Positions 44,439 through 55,713 are shown, counted from the first letter of the stretch. The stretch is 64,000 nucleotides of DNA from Roseovarius confluentis (GCF_002917925.1 NZ_PPFE01000002.1:372001-436000), one strand, 5' to 3'. Program-made: numbers and translations. The notes: generated by a model not told the origin, from the sequence alone.

Positions 44439-44505
44439 ATGTGGTAAAGGCCCACTATGTCCGGCCTTGAAAACAAGGTCTGGCGCGCGGTCCGGAGGGG
44501 ACGCC

Positions 44506-44521
44506 TCGGCCTTCGGGCCGA
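44506..44521 (-). terminator. Hairpin directly after the peptide ABC operon
   Basis: 6-bp stem TCGGCC/GGCCGA with a four-base loop (CGAA on the minus strand), beginning right after the last ATPase stop. A T-run is missing; it is a weak terminator candidate. Confidence 0.5.
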
Positions 44522-45487
44522 TTATTCCGCCCGGTGGCAGGCGACGCGGGTCTGGCCCAGAAGGCGCATCTCGGGGCGTTCTTTGCTGCACCTGTCGATG
44601 GCGATGGGGCAGCGTGGATGAAAGGCGCAGCCCGACGGCGGGTTGATCGCGTCGGGGATTTCGCCCTTGGGGGGATCGACCTCGCGCCCGAAGGCATCCA
44701 TGCGGGGGGCGGCGTCGAAGAGCATCTGGGTGTAGGGATGCTTGGGGTCGGTGAAGAGCGCGTCGCGCGGCGCTTCCTCGACCAGGCGGCCAAGGTAGAG
44801 CACGCCGATGCGGTCGGCCATGTGGCGCACCACGGTCAGGTCGTGGCTGATGAAAAGATAGGTCAGTCCGAATTCCTCGCGCAGGTCGGACATGAGGTTC
44901 AGGACCTGGCTTTGCACCGAGACGTCGAGCGCCGAGGTGGGCTCGTCGCAGACGATGATCTTGGGTTCGGACGCCAGCGCGCGGGCGATGCAGATCCGCT
45001 GGCGCTGACCGCCCGAGAATTCGTGCGGGTACTTGGAGGCGTCGGCGGCGGAGAGGCCGACCTGCTCCAGCAGGCGTTCGGCCAGTCCGGCGGTGTCGCC
45101 GCCCTTGGCCGCGACGGGTTCGGCGATGATGTCGCGCACCCGCCAGCGTGGGTTGAGCGAAGCGAAGGGATCCTGGAATATCATCTGGATCTCGTCGCGC
45201 ACCGCTTCGATCTTGGCGGCGTCGGTCTCGGTCGCCAGATCGGTGTCGTTGATCTTCACGCTGCCCTCGGAGGGCGGGGTGAGGCCGACGACAATCTTGC
45301 CGATGGTGGACTTGCCAGAGCCGCTTTCGCCGACGAGGGCATAGACGCTGTTTTCCTCGATATCGAAGGAGACGTCGGAGACAGCCGTCAGATACGCCTT
45401 GTTCAGCCGCTCGATCACGCGGTTGAGCCACGGTTTCGAGACGTCGAAGCGGCGGGTGAGGTTGCGGATGGAGATCAGGGCGCTCAT
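44522..45487 (-). CDS. Oligopeptide/dipeptide ABC transporter ATP-binding protein (DppF/OppF type)
   Basis: A 321-residue ATPase with Walker A ALVGESGSGKSTIGK, signature FSGGQRQRICIARAL and Walker B KIIVCDEPTSALD. The C-terminal oligopeptide-transporter extension includes the cysteine cluster SGCAFHPRCPIAIDRCSKERP (iron-sulfur cluster in relatives). The start at 45487 overlaps the DppD stop (ATGA). Last gene of the operon. Confidence 0.94.
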   Translation of the reverse strand: MSALISIRNLTRRFDVSKPWLNRVIERLNKAYLTAVSDVSFDIEENSVYALVGESGSGKSTIGKIVVGLTPPSEGSVKINDTDLATETDAAKIEAVRDEIQMIFQDPFASLNPRWRVRDIIAEPVAAKGGDTAGLAERLLEQVGLSAADASKYPHEFSGGQRQRICIARALASEPKIIVCDEPTSALDVSVQSQVLNLMSDLREEFGLTYLFISHDLTVVRHMADRIGVLYLGRLVEEAPRDALFTDPKHPYTQMLFDAAPRMDAFGREVDPPKGEIPDAINPPSGCAFHPRCPIAIDRCSKERPEMRLLGQTRVACHRAE

Positions 45488-46479
45488 GCGACGGTGTCCT
45501 CCTTTTGCGTGGTGCCGAGCGGGAACCAGCAGGCCGCGCGGCCGTCGCAGGCCTCGATGCTGGGGCCGGGCTCTCGGCGGCACTTGTCCTGCGCATATTC
45601 GCAGCGCGGGTGGAAGGCGCAGCCGTCGGGCAGGGCGCCAAGGCGGGGCATGGCGCCGGGGATCTGTTTCAGGCGCTTCTGCCCCACGCTGGCCAGCGGG
45701 GTCGAGGCCATGAGGCCCGCGGTATAGGGATGGTGGGCGTTGGTGATGACCTCGCGTACCGGGCCAAGTTCGGCCAGGCGGCCGGCATACATGACGGCGA
45801 CGCGGTCGGCGGCCTCGGCGATGACGCCCATGTCGTGGGTGACCAGCATGACGGCCACGCCGCGTTCGCGGCAGAGGCGTTTCAGCAGCGCCACGATCTG
45901 GGCCTGGACCGAGACGTCGAGCGCGGTGGTGGGCTCGTCGGCGATGACCAGTTCGGGCTCGGCGCAGAGAGCGAGGGCGATGACGACGCGCTGGCGCATG
46001 CCGCCGGAAAACTCGTGCGGGTAGCTGCCGATGCGGGCGGAGGCGGCGGGGATGCCGACCTCGTCCAGCGCCGCGATGGCGCGTTTGCGGGCCTCGTCCT
46101 GCCCGACGTTCAGGTGCTCGGTGATGGTCTCGGTCAGTTGGTCGCCGATGGTCAGGAGCGGGTTGAGCGATGTCAGCGGGTCTTGAAAGATCATGCCCAT
46201 ATGCTTGCCCCGCAGGCGGCGCAGCTTGCTGCGCGGGATGTCGTGGATGGGCTCGCCTTTCAGCAGCACCTCGCCGCCGGTGATGCGGGCGGGCGGGTCC
46301 AGCAGGCCGATCACGGCGTTGCCGGTCATGGATTTGCCCGCGCCGGATTCGCCCACCACGCCCAGGATCTCGCCCGCGCGGATGTCATAGCTGACCTGAT
46401 CCACTGGGCGCAGGATGCCGTGGCGCGTGGGGATTTCCACGGTCAGGTCGCGAACGGAAAGGACGGGCGTGTCGGTCAT
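45484..46479 (-). CDS. Oligopeptide/dipeptide ABC transporter ATP-binding protein (DppD/OppD type)
   Basis: A 331-residue ATPase: Walker A GVVGESGAGKSMTGNAVIG, signature FSGGMRQRVVIALAL, Walker B LVIADEPTTALD, and C-terminal DGCAFHPRCEYAQDKCRREP. It follows the DppC gene after a 415-base gap that carries an opposite-strand small gene; without that gap this would be a standard five-gene transporter operon. Confidence 0.94.
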   Translation of the reverse strand: MTDTPVLSVRDLTVEIPTRHGILRPVDQVSYDIRAGEILGVVGESGAGKSMTGNAVIGLLDPPARITGGEVLLKGEPIHDIPRSKLRRLRGKHMGMIFQDPLTSLNPLLTIGDQLTETITEHLNVGQDEARKRAIAALDEVGIPAASARIGSYPHEFSGGMRQRVVIALALCAEPELVIADEPTTALDVSVQAQIVALLKRLCRERGVAVMLVTHDMGVIAEAADRVAVMYAGRLAELGPVREVITNAHHPYTAGLMASTPLASVGQKRLKQIPGAMPRLGALPDGCAFHPRCEYAQDKCRREPGPSIEACDGRAACWFPLGTTQKEDTVA

Positions 46480-46670
46480 GCGGTGCTGCCTTTTGCGATC
46501 TGCCGTGCCTGTTGTGCGGCGCGGACTGCCTTAAAAGCGGGCGATATTTTGCAATTGCAGCACTTTTGCTGCGGTGCGGCGTGGTTTTGGTGTGGCGTCG
46601 TGGGACTCCGCGTTAATCTGGGAGCAACCGAAGTCAGGGAGGAATATCGAGCAAAGAAAGGAGGCCATGC

Positions 46671-46883
46671 ATGTGCCTTTCCAATGAAGCTTTTGCCTTG
46701 TTCCTCAACATGATCGGTACGGGCATTTTCACGATCGAGGGCGCGACCGTGACGGTCCATGCCACCGAGGGTGATGTCACCTGGCACGAGGTGGTCGATG
46801 AATGGTGCACCGCCGCGCCTTACACCGAAGCGCGGTTGCCGTTTACGACCGCGCCCCTGAAGCAGCCCTTCACCATGCGCTGA
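46671..46883 (+). CDS. Unrecognised small protein encoded opposite to the peptide transporter operon
   Basis: A 70-residue product starting MCLSNEAFALFLNMIGTG, with a mildly hydrophobic N-terminal half, an acidic middle (EGDVTWHEVVDEW) and a polar C-terminus; two cysteines (2 and 49). I do not recognise a family. Support for a real gene: a near-perfect AAAGGAGG lies exactly 6 bases before the ATG, the upstream 130 bases are AT-richer than the neighbours (promoter-like), and the gene fills the gap between DppC and DppD without overlapping either. A short GCAGC...GCTGC hairpin is at 46557-46572. Alternative: a chance reading frame in a degraded spacer. Confidence 0.55.
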   Translation: MCLSNEAFALFLNMIGTGIFTIEGATVTVHATEGDVTWHEVVDEWCTAAPYTEARLPFTTAPLKQPFTMR

Positions 46884-46894
46884 AAGCGATTCGG

Positions 46895-47851
46895 TCATCT
46901 CAGCCTCGGGTTCAATGCGTCGCGCAGCCAGTCGCCCAGCAGGTTGATCGACAGCGCCAGCGCCAGCAGGGTGCCGGCGGGGAAGAGCAGGATCCACCAT
47001 TCGCCGGAGAACATGAACTCCTGTCCGATGCGGATGAGCGTGCCGAGCGAGGGTTTCGTGGGCGGGGCGCCGACGCCGAGGAAGCTGAGCGTGGCCTCGG
47101 CGATGATGGCGAGGGCCAGCGAAATCGTGGCGATGACCAGCACCGGGTTGAGCACGTTGGGCAGGATATGCTTGAGCATGATGATGATGGGCGAGCGGCC
47201 GATCAGGCGGGCGGCCTGGACATATTCCTTGTTCTTTTCCACCAGAGTCGTGCCGCGCACGACGCGGGCGAACTGCACCCAATCGGACAGGCCGATGGCG
47301 AGGATCAGCACCCAGAGCGCCATCTGGTCGCGATAGGCGGGCGGCGTGATGCCCTTGGCGATGCCGAAGATCAGCATGGCCACAAGGATCGCCGGGAAGG
47401 TCAGCTGCACATCGGCGATGCGCATGATGATCGTTTCGGTCCAGCCGCCGACATAGCCCGCGATCAGCCCCAGCGTGATGCCGATCAGCATGGCGAGGAA
47501 GACCGCCGCGAAACCCACGAAAAGCGAGATGCGCATCCCGTAGAGGATGGTCGAAAAGACGTCGCGGCCCTGGTCGTCGGTGCCAAGCAGGAAGGTGTCG
47601 CCGGTGAAGGCGTTCGCCTCGCCCGGCGGCGTGAAGCCGTTCATCAGGTTCAGCGAGGCCGGGTTGAACGGGTCAAACGGCGCGATGAGCGGTGCGAATA
47701 CGGCCGAAAGGATCAGGATCAGCACCACCGCGAAGGAGGCGATGGCCACCGGCGCGTGCCGGAAGGACCACATGAAATCGCTTTCCCAGATGCGGCGGAA
47801 GCGGCTGTCGCGCACTTTCGGCGCCGGGGTCGTGACGGGTGCATCGGTCAT
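46895..47851 (-). CDS. Oligopeptide/dipeptide ABC transporter permease (DppC type)
   Basis: A 318-residue inner membrane permease with an N-terminal helix (HAPVAIASFAVVLILILSAVFAPLI) and the binding-protein-dependent domain (about 115-310) containing the EAA-like loop ARLIGRSPIIIMLKHILPN. FLGVGAPPTKPSLGTLI is typical of the DppC/OppC subfamily. ATG shares a base with the stop of the upstream permease gene (TGATG). Confidence 0.94.
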   Translation of the reverse strand: MTDAPVTTPAPKVRDSRFRRIWESDFMWSFRHAPVAIASFAVVLILILSAVFAPLIAPFDPFNPASLNLMNGFTPPGEANAFTGDTFLLGTDDQGRDVFSTILYGMRISLFVGFAAVFLAMLIGITLGLIAGYVGGWTETIIMRIADVQLTFPAILVAMLIFGIAKGITPPAYRDQMALWVLILAIGLSDWVQFARVVRGTTLVEKNKEYVQAARLIGRSPIIIMLKHILPNVLNPVLVIATISLALAIIAEATLSFLGVGAPPTKPSLGTLIRIGQEFMFSGEWWILLFPAGTLLALALSINLLGDWLRDALNPRLR

Positions 47852-48837
47852 CAGTGGCCTCCTGCAGCGCTGCGATCGACGCGCAGGCGCGGGTCGATGG
47901 CGAAATAGAGCATGTCGACGATGAGGTTGATGCCCACGAACATGACCGAGATCATCATCAGGTAGGCGGCCATCACGGGGATGTCGACGAACTGGATCGC
48001 GTTGATGAAGAGCAGGCCGACGCCGGGCCACTGGAACACGGTTTCCGTGATGATGGCGAAGGCGATGATGGAGCCCAGCTGAAGCCCCGTGATGGTGATG
48101 ACGGGCACCAGCGTGTTCTTCAGCGCGTGGCGGAAGTTGATCGAGCGTTCGCGGATGCCGCGGGCGCGGGCGAAGCGGATATAGTCCATGCGCAGTACCT
48201 CGAGCATCTCGGTGCGCACCAGCCGCATGATCAGGGTCATCTGGTAGAGACCCAGTGTGATCGCGGGCAGGATGAGCGCCTGAAGCCCGGATTTGGTCAG
48301 GAACCCGGTGGACCAGCCGTTGACGAAGGTCACCTCGCCGCGCCCGAAACTGGGCAGCCAGCCAAGCTCGACCGAGAAGACGTAGATCAGCAGGATGCCG
48401 ATCAGGAAGGTGGGCAGGGAGACCCCTATGAGAGAGGCGGTCATGATGATGTTGGCCGAGATCCCGCGCCTTCGGATCGCGGTGTAGATGCCAAGCCCGA
48501 TGCCGCCGATGAGCGCAAGAAGCCCCGAGACGAAGGCAAGTTCCAGCGTGGCGGGCAGGCGTTCGATCAGGATGTCGGCCACGGGCCGGCCCTGCCGGTA
48601 GCTGAGGCCGAAATTGCCCTGAACGGCGTTGGTCAGGAACTTGTAGTATTGCACGGCGAAATTCTGATCGAGGCCGAGTTCGGAGCGCAGACGCTCTATA
48701 TCGGCGACGGTGCGTTCCTGTCCCAGCATGTTATCGACCGGATCGCCGACGAAGCGGAACATGGCGAAGGCCACGAGGCCCACCACGAGTAGCACGAGCA
48801 CGGACTGGGCCACGCGCCGGATGATGTAAGCTAGCAT
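47851..48837 (-). CDS. Oligopeptide/dipeptide ABC transporter permease (DppB type)
   Basis: A 328-residue permease: N-terminal helix (RRVAQSVLVLLVVGLVAFAMF), RFVGDPVDNMLG, GNFGLSYRQGRPVADILIERLPATLEL, and the loop MDYIRFARARGIRERSINFRHALKN. This is the DppB/OppB pattern. It starts 88 bases downstream of the binding-protein gene, after a hairpin. Confidence 0.94.
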   Translation of the reverse strand: MLAYIIRRVAQSVLVLLVVGLVAFAMFRFVGDPVDNMLGQERTVADIERLRSELGLDQNFAVQYYKFLTNAVQGNFGLSYRQGRPVADILIERLPATLELAFVSGLLALIGGIGLGIYTAIRRRGISANIIMTASLIGVSLPTFLIGILLIYVFSVELGWLPSFGRGEVTFVNGWSTGFLTKSGLQALILPAITLGLYQMTLIMRLVRTEMLEVLRMDYIRFARARGIRERSINFRHALKNTLVPVITITGLQLGSIIAFAIITETVFQWPGVGLLFINAIQFVDIPVMAAYLMMISVMFVGINLIVDMLYFAIDPRLRVDRSAAGGH

Positions 48838-48892
48838 TTTTTGCCCCCGAAGCGGTCGTCACGCACGGTTGTTTTGCTGGCTGTGACGGCAG

Positions 48893-48918
48893 GCGGGCGG
48901 CCCCGGAAGGCCGCCCGC
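48893..48918 (-). other. Intercistronic hairpin between the binding protein and permease genes
   Basis: Perfect 10-bp stem GCGGGCGGCC/GGCCGCCCGC with a 6-base loop, 7 bases after the stop of the substrate-binding protein. Same position and build as the hairpin in the TRAP operon (43195-43225). Confidence 0.75.
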
Positions 48919-48925
48919 GATTGGC

Positions 48926-50506
48926 TTAGTTCATCTCGAAGAACTTGAACTTGGGATCGTCCTCGGGGCTGACTTCGGTGCCGACCGCATCGGTCATGCC
49001 CCAGTTCAGCACCTGGTGGTGGATCGGGATGTAGAGCTGTTCCTCCTGAACCACCTGCCAGATCTCGTTGATCGTGGCGTTGCGCGCCTCGAGATCGGTT
49101 TCCGAGGCAAGGCTGACGATCTTGGCGTCGACATCCGAGTTGGAGAAGCCGGTGCCGTTCCAGCTGCCGCGCTCCTCGCCGCGGGTATGAACGAGGAAGT
49201 TGAAGATGTATTCCGAATCGTAGGTCGGAACGCCCCAGCCCAGCATGTAGAAATCCGTCTCGCCGTTTTCGATGAGCGGGAAGTGCTGTGCCTTGGGCTT
49301 GGCGTCGAGGTTCACGGTGACGCCGATTTGCGCGAGCATCCCGACGGCGGCCTGGCAGATCGCCTCGTCGTTGACGTAGCGGTCGTTCGGGCAGTCGAGC
49401 TGGATGCTGAAGCCGTCGCCATAGCCGGCCTCTTCCATCAGGGCCTTGGCGCCTTCGATGTCGGTGGTGGCGCTGCTGTCCATCTCTTCGTTCCAGCCGT
49501 TGACGAAGGGCGGGGCGATCATGCCCGCGGGCTGCGACTGGTCGCGCATGACGACCTGCTTGATGGCGTCGCGGTTGATCGCCATGGACATCGCCTTGCG
49601 CACCTTGGCGTCGGCCAGCGGGTTGGCGCCATCGACGTCGTCATTCTCGATATCGTCGGCGCCCATGTTCATGCCGAAGAAGATGACGCGGTTCTGCGGC
49701 GCGGTCTTGACGACAAGGCCGTCGGTGTCGCCGACGCGGCCAAGGTCCTGTACGGGCACGTCCTGGATGAAGTCGACCTCGCCCGACAGAAGGGCGGCCA
49801 CGCGGGTGGCGGCGTTCTGGATCGGGGTGTAGATGATCTCGGTCACGTCGAGGGGGAACTCGTCCTTGCCCCAGTAATTCTCGTTCGCTTCCAGCACGGT
49901 GCGCACGTCGGGCTCGCGGCTGACGAGGGTGAAGGCGCCGGTGCCGTTGGTATTGGACGAGGCAAAGGTGGTTTCGCCGCTGGCCACGTCCTGAACTGCG
50001 ACGGCGTCGTTTTCCTCGGCCCAGCCCTTGTCCATCATGAACAGGTTGGTGAGGTTGGCGGGCAGGATCGGGTTGGGACCGTCGGTGACGAATTCCACGG
50101 TGTGGTCGTCAACTGCGCGGACCTCGGTGATCGAGGTCAGCAGTTCCTTCATCGCCGATGTTTCGGACTGGGCGCGGTTGATCGAAAAGACCACGTCCTC
50201 GGCGGTGAAGTCGGCGCCGTCGTGATAGGTGACGCCCTGGCGCAGGTTGAAGACCCACACGTTCGGGTCGCCTTCCTTGGGCGCCCAGTCGGTCGCCAGC
50301 GCGGCCTGGAACTCGCCCGAGTGGTCGCGGATGATCAGCGGCTCGTAGATCTGGTGCGAGAGGGTATGGGTCGGCCCCTCGTTCTGGGCGTGGGGGTCGA
50401 GCGTGAGCGAGTCGCCCGCGCGGGCCCATCGCAGCGTTTCGGCCGAGGCACCGGTCATCGCCGTGGTGGCGAGCAATGCGGCGGCAAGGACTGTCTTGGT
50501 TTTCAT
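48926..50506 (-). CDS. Peptide/nickel-type ABC transporter substrate-binding protein
   Basis: A 526-residue family 5 solute-binding protein. Signal peptide MKTKTVLAAALLATTAMTGASA, cleaved before ETLRW. The mature part has the family pattern LRWARAGDSLTLDPHAQNEG, then LIIRDHSGEFQAALATDW, VFNLRQGVTYHDGADFTAEDVVFSI and KVRKAMSMAINRDAI. Ligands in this family include di/oligopeptides, opines and glutathione; not decidable here. First gene of the transporter operon; a GGGAGATATT ribosome binding region precedes the ATG. Confidence 0.93.
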   Translation of the reverse strand: MKTKTVLAAALLATTAMTGASAETLRWARAGDSLTLDPHAQNEGPTHTLSHQIYEPLIIRDHSGEFQAALATDWAPKEGDPNVWVFNLRQGVTYHDGADFTAEDVVFSINRAQSETSAMKELLTSITEVRAVDDHTVEFVTDGPNPILPANLTNLFMMDKGWAEENDAVAVQDVASGETTFASSNTNGTGAFTLVSREPDVRTVLEANENYWGKDEFPLDVTEIIYTPIQNAATRVAALLSGEVDFIQDVPVQDLGRVGDTDGLVVKTAPQNRVIFFGMNMGADDIENDDVDGANPLADAKVRKAMSMAINRDAIKQVVMRDQSQPAGMIAPPFVNGWNEEMDSSATTDIEGAKALMEEAGYGDGFSIQLDCPNDRYVNDEAICQAAVGMLAQIGVTVNLDAKPKAQHFPLIENGETDFYMLGWGVPTYDSEYIFNFLVHTRGEERGSWNGTGFSNSDVDAKIVSLASETDLEARNATINEIWQVVQEEQLYIPIHHQVLNWGMTDAVGTEVSPEDDPKFKFFEMN

Positions 50507-50731
50507 GAATATCTCCCTGGATATCGCCCGGGTTGATCCTCGGGCTGATCCCGAAAACATAACTTAGTGGTCCGGCGCTGCAAGCCAACGAATGGGCAGA
50601 TGCCTTCACGTCACTTGAAAAACGGAAGGGCAAACCGCCGAGACGGGCGTTTGCCGGGATGACCGCGCGGCGTTTCGGTCTAGCTTTCGAGGCGAAGCCA
50701 GAGTGGCAGGGGGCGTGCGAAAGCTGTGAAA

Positions 50732-50872
50732 ATGCGACGGAAATCGGATTTGCCCACGAAGGTCTGCGCGACCTGTGGACGGCCGTTCACGTGGCGCAAG
50801 AAATGGGAAAAGGTCTGGGACGAGGTGCGCTATTGCTCGGGACGGTGCAAGCGGGCGCGGCCCAAGGTTTAG
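50732..50872 (+). CDS. DUF2256 zinc-finger mini-protein
   Basis: A 46-residue product: [19 protein letters not shown], then [20 protein letters not shown] and KRARPKV. The CxxC...CxxxC cysteines and the WRKKWxKVWDEVxYCS core match the small DUF2256 family widespread in Proteobacteria. It was found by reading the frame directly; the function is unknown. The stop overlaps the 3' end of the convergent ABC1 kinase gene by 4 bases. Confidence 0.85.
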   Translation: MRRKSDLPTKVCATCGRPFTWRKKWEKVWDEVRYCSGRCKRARPKV

Positions 50873-52197
50873 GCGAAGCGTTCGAGGATCCGGTCGAGAT
50901 CGACCCGGGCGCGGAGCCGCTCGGCCAGAAGGTAGCAGCCCAGCACCTTGCGTTGCAGCAAGAGCGTGTCGGTGGGCGGCGCGTGGATGTCGACCTGTTC
51001 ATCGGCCACGAGCAACCCCTCGCGGCGCAGGCGGGCCAAGAGGCCGCAGGTCGCGAAATCGAGCGTGCCGCCGTGGCGCAGCGGTTCAGCGGCGATGCCG
51101 AAGAGGCGCAGGATGTGGGCGCGGTCGATGTCAGACGTGTCGGCGCCGACGAGACCGATGGCAATCATCGCATCCCAGGCCGCGGCATCGTCACCGGTCA
51201 GCGCAGCGTTGAAAAGGGCACGGTAGCTGTCCACGCGCCCGGCGTCGAATTGCAGCGTCGCGCCGAAATCCAGCAGCACGATATGGCCCGTGTCGGGCTG
51301 GTATCCGTAGTTGGCGAAATTTGGGTCGGTCTGCATGTCGTGCAGTTCGAACAGCTCTCGCAAGGTCAGGGTTACGAGCGCCGTCGCGATGCGGTCGCGG
51401 GTGGGCTGGTCCAGTTCGGACGCGGTGTCGATGCTTTGGCCATCGACGTAACTCATGGCGAGGATGTCGCGCGTGCTGAGGTCGTCGTGGACGGCAGGCA
51501 GGACGAAATCGGGGTCATCCGCGAGATGGGTGCGGAAGCGGTTGATGGCGACGGCTTCGCGCGCGTAGTCGGTTTCCTCGTGCAGCTGAGCGGCGGCATC
51601 GGCAAGTAGGCGGTCCGTGTCGAAGCTGGCGGGCATCATGCCGGACCGGCGCAGGATCAGGCCGAGGTTGCGCATGTCGCTGTCGATGCTGTCGCGGATG
51701 CCGGGATATTGCACCTTGATCGCGAGGTCGCGGCCGTCGCGGGTCTGCGCACGGTGCACCTGTCCGATGGAGGCGGCGGCGATGGGGTGCACGTCGAAGC
51801 GTTTGAAATGACGCAGGAAATCGCGGCCCCAGTTGGCGGCAAGCACTTTCTTCAGCTGCGAGGGCGGCATGAACTGGGCGTCGGCGCGCAGGCGGGCGAG
51901 GATCTTGGCCAGCTCGGGCGGAAGCATGTCGGCGGTTTCCATCGACAGAAGCTGGCCCGCCTTCATGGCCGCGCCGCGCATGTTCGCAAGATGATCGGCC
52001 ACGCGGGTGACTTTGGACGGTGTCATCAGCAGGTCTTGCAGGCGGGGCTTGCGGCCGCGCATCAATTGCCACCCGCCGCGGGTGGCGACGTTGCCCGCCA
52101 GGACCGTGGCCATGCCGCCGGTGCGGGCCATGCGGTTTAATCGCCCGGTCGGGATGCGGGCGGCGCGTTTTTGGTCGGGCGGGTTCTGGTCGTTCAT
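50869..52197 (-). CDS. ABC1/UbiB-family atypical kinase
   Basis: A 442-residue member of the ABC1 (UbiB/Coq8/AarF) family. The KxGQ motif is [19 protein letters not shown], followed by [20 protein letters not shown] (nucleotide-binding Lys), [11 protein letters not shown] (catalytic loop) and [11 protein letters not shown] (metal-binding Asp). There are no clear C-terminal membrane helices, unlike UbiB itself, so this is the soluble paralogue group. These proteins support quinone biosynthesis or membrane lipid transport in relatives. Start ATG overlaps the DCC gene stop (ATGA). Confidence 0.9.
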   Translation of the reverse strand: MNDQNPPDQKRAARIPTGRLNRMARTGGMATVLAGNVATRGGWQLMRGRKPRLQDLLMTPSKVTRVADHLANMRGAAMKAGQLLSMETADMLPPELAKILARLRADAQFMPPSQLKKVLAANWGRDFLRHFKRFDVHPIAAASIGQVHRAQTRDGRDLAIKVQYPGIRDSIDSDMRNLGLILRRSGMMPASFDTDRLLADAAAQLHEETDYAREAVAINRFRTHLADDPDFVLPAVHDDLSTRDILAMSYVDGQSIDTASELDQPTRDRIATALVTLTLRELFELHDMQTDPNFANYGYQPDTGHIVLLDFGATLQFDAGRVDSYRALFNAALTGDDAAAWDAMIAIGLVGADTSDIDRAHILRLFGIAAEPLRHGGTLDFATCGLLARLRREGLLVADEQVDIHAPPTDTLLLQRKVLGCYLLAERLRARVDLDRILERFA

Positions 52198-52595
52198 CGC
52201 GTGCCTTCGGCGCGTCGTTCCAGCCGCGGCCCAAGCAGGCGCACCAGCGCGGGGCGCAGGCGCAGGAAGGCGCGATAGGCCAGCTCGGCGACGGGTACGA
52301 TACCGGGGATGCGCGACAGCTTGGCGAGATGGCGCCAGCCGGGCAGGCGTTTCCAGACCTCGAAGAAACCCGCGGCGCCGGAGACCAGTGTGCCGTCGGG
52401 GCGGCGGGTGTGAAACCGGCCCATGGCCGCGTCGCGATCGAGGTCCGGTGCGGGGTCCTCCTGGCTGCGCGAGATATCGGTGAAGGCGATGCGGTCTGCC
52501 CGGTCGCGTTTCTGGTAGAAACCGACTTCGGCCCGGCAAAGCGGGCAAGACCCATCGTAGTAGACCGTCAGCCGGGTATCTTCCGCACCCTGCAC
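52194..52595 (-). CDS. DCC-family thiol-disulfide oxidoreductase-like protein
   Basis: A 133-residue DUF393 protein. The name-giving motif is YYDGSCPLCRAEVGFYQKRD, with the CxxC pair near residues 18-21, followed by IAFTDIS and the MGRFHTRRPDGTLVSGAAGFFEVWKRLP segment. It starts with GTG at 52595, two bases after the response regulator stop, and overlaps the ABC1 gene by 4, so the three genes form one unit. Confidence 0.9.
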   Translation of the reverse strand: MQGAEDTRLTVYYDGSCPLCRAEVGFYQKRDRADRIAFTDISRSQEDPAPDLDRDAAMGRFHTRRPDGTLVSGAAGFFEVWKRLPGWRHLAKLSRIPGIVPVAELAYRAFLRLRPALVRLLGPRLERRAEGTR

Positions 52596-52597
52596 GA

Positions 52598-53152
52598 TCA
52601 GCCCGGGTCCTTGCCCAGTTCGGGCTCGCGCTTGAGAATACGCTGAAGCGTGCGGCGGTGCATCTTGAGCAGTTGTGCCGTCTTGGTGATGTTGCCGTCG
52701 GTGCGCTCCAGGAAGCGTTCGATATGTACGCGCTTGGCCTCTTCGGGCGAAATCGGGTTTTCGGGCGCCGGGGGCTGAACCCCTTCTGCGGCCAGCAGGG
52801 CGTCGACGATCTCGTCCCCGTCGGCGGGCTTGGCCAGGTAGTCGATGGCGCCGAGCTTGACTGCCGCGACGGCAGTGGGTGTGTCACCGTAGCCGGTCAG
52901 GACGAGGGCGCGGGCGGAGGTACGCTGTTTCTTCAGCATCTCGATTACCTCGAGCCCCGAACCTTCGCCGAGATGCAGGTCGATGATAGCGAAGGCAGGT
53001 TGTCGCGCGTCGATCGCGGCGGCGGCCTCGGCCACGGTGCCAGCCGGAATGGGATCAAAGCCGCGGCTGGCCATGACCTTGGACAATTGCTCGCGGAAGA
53101 CGTCGTCATTCTCGACGATCAGGAGCGTGGTGTCTTTGGGTAGCTTTGTCAT
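52598..53152 (-). CDS. regA: RegA/PrrA/ActR-type redox response regulator
   Basis: A 184-residue response regulator. The receiver domain has acidic END, phospho-acceptor Asp in AIIDLHLGEGSGLEVI, Thr in ALVLTGYG and Lys in YLAKPADGDEI. A short Pro-rich linker (VQPPAPENPISPEEA) leads to a Fis-type HTH (GNITKTAQLLKMHRRTLQRIL). This is the RegA/PrrA/ActR plan; in Rhodobacter it controls redox-dependent energy metabolism with sensor RegB. The sensor and senC genes, commonly adjacent, are not in this window. Confidence 0.92.
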   Translation of the reverse strand: MTKLPKDTTLLIVENDDVFREQLSKVMASRGFDPIPAGTVAEAAAAIDARQPAFAIIDLHLGEGSGLEVIEMLKKQRTSARALVLTGYGDTPTAVAAVKLGAIDYLAKPADGDEIVDALLAAEGVQPPAPENPISPEEAKRVHIERFLERTDGNITKTAQLLKMHRRTLQRILKREPELGKDPG

Positions 53153-53246
53153 ATCATCCTCTCTTGCACGTGCTACGTGCGCGGGACAGGGTTGGATGAC
53201 TGCCGGGGGCGGGGTGCGACAGTTTGCGCAGGGGCGCCGAAACGCC

Positions 53247-53278
53247 GACGGCGCCCCGGGATGATCCGGGGCGCCGTC
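53247..53278 (-). terminator. Strong hairpin after katG
   Basis: Perfect 13-bp stem GACGGCGCCCCGG/CCGGGGCGCCGTC with a short loop, 26 bases after the katG stop. The plus strand continues TGTTTTT, so the T-run is on the wrong side for katG; the stem itself should still end or protect the katG transcript. Confidence 0.65.
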
Positions 53279-53303
53279 TGTTTTTCAGCATGGCATCAGG
53301 CCC

Positions 53304-55705
<2,402 letters not shown>

Positions 55706-55713
55706 TCTTTCTT

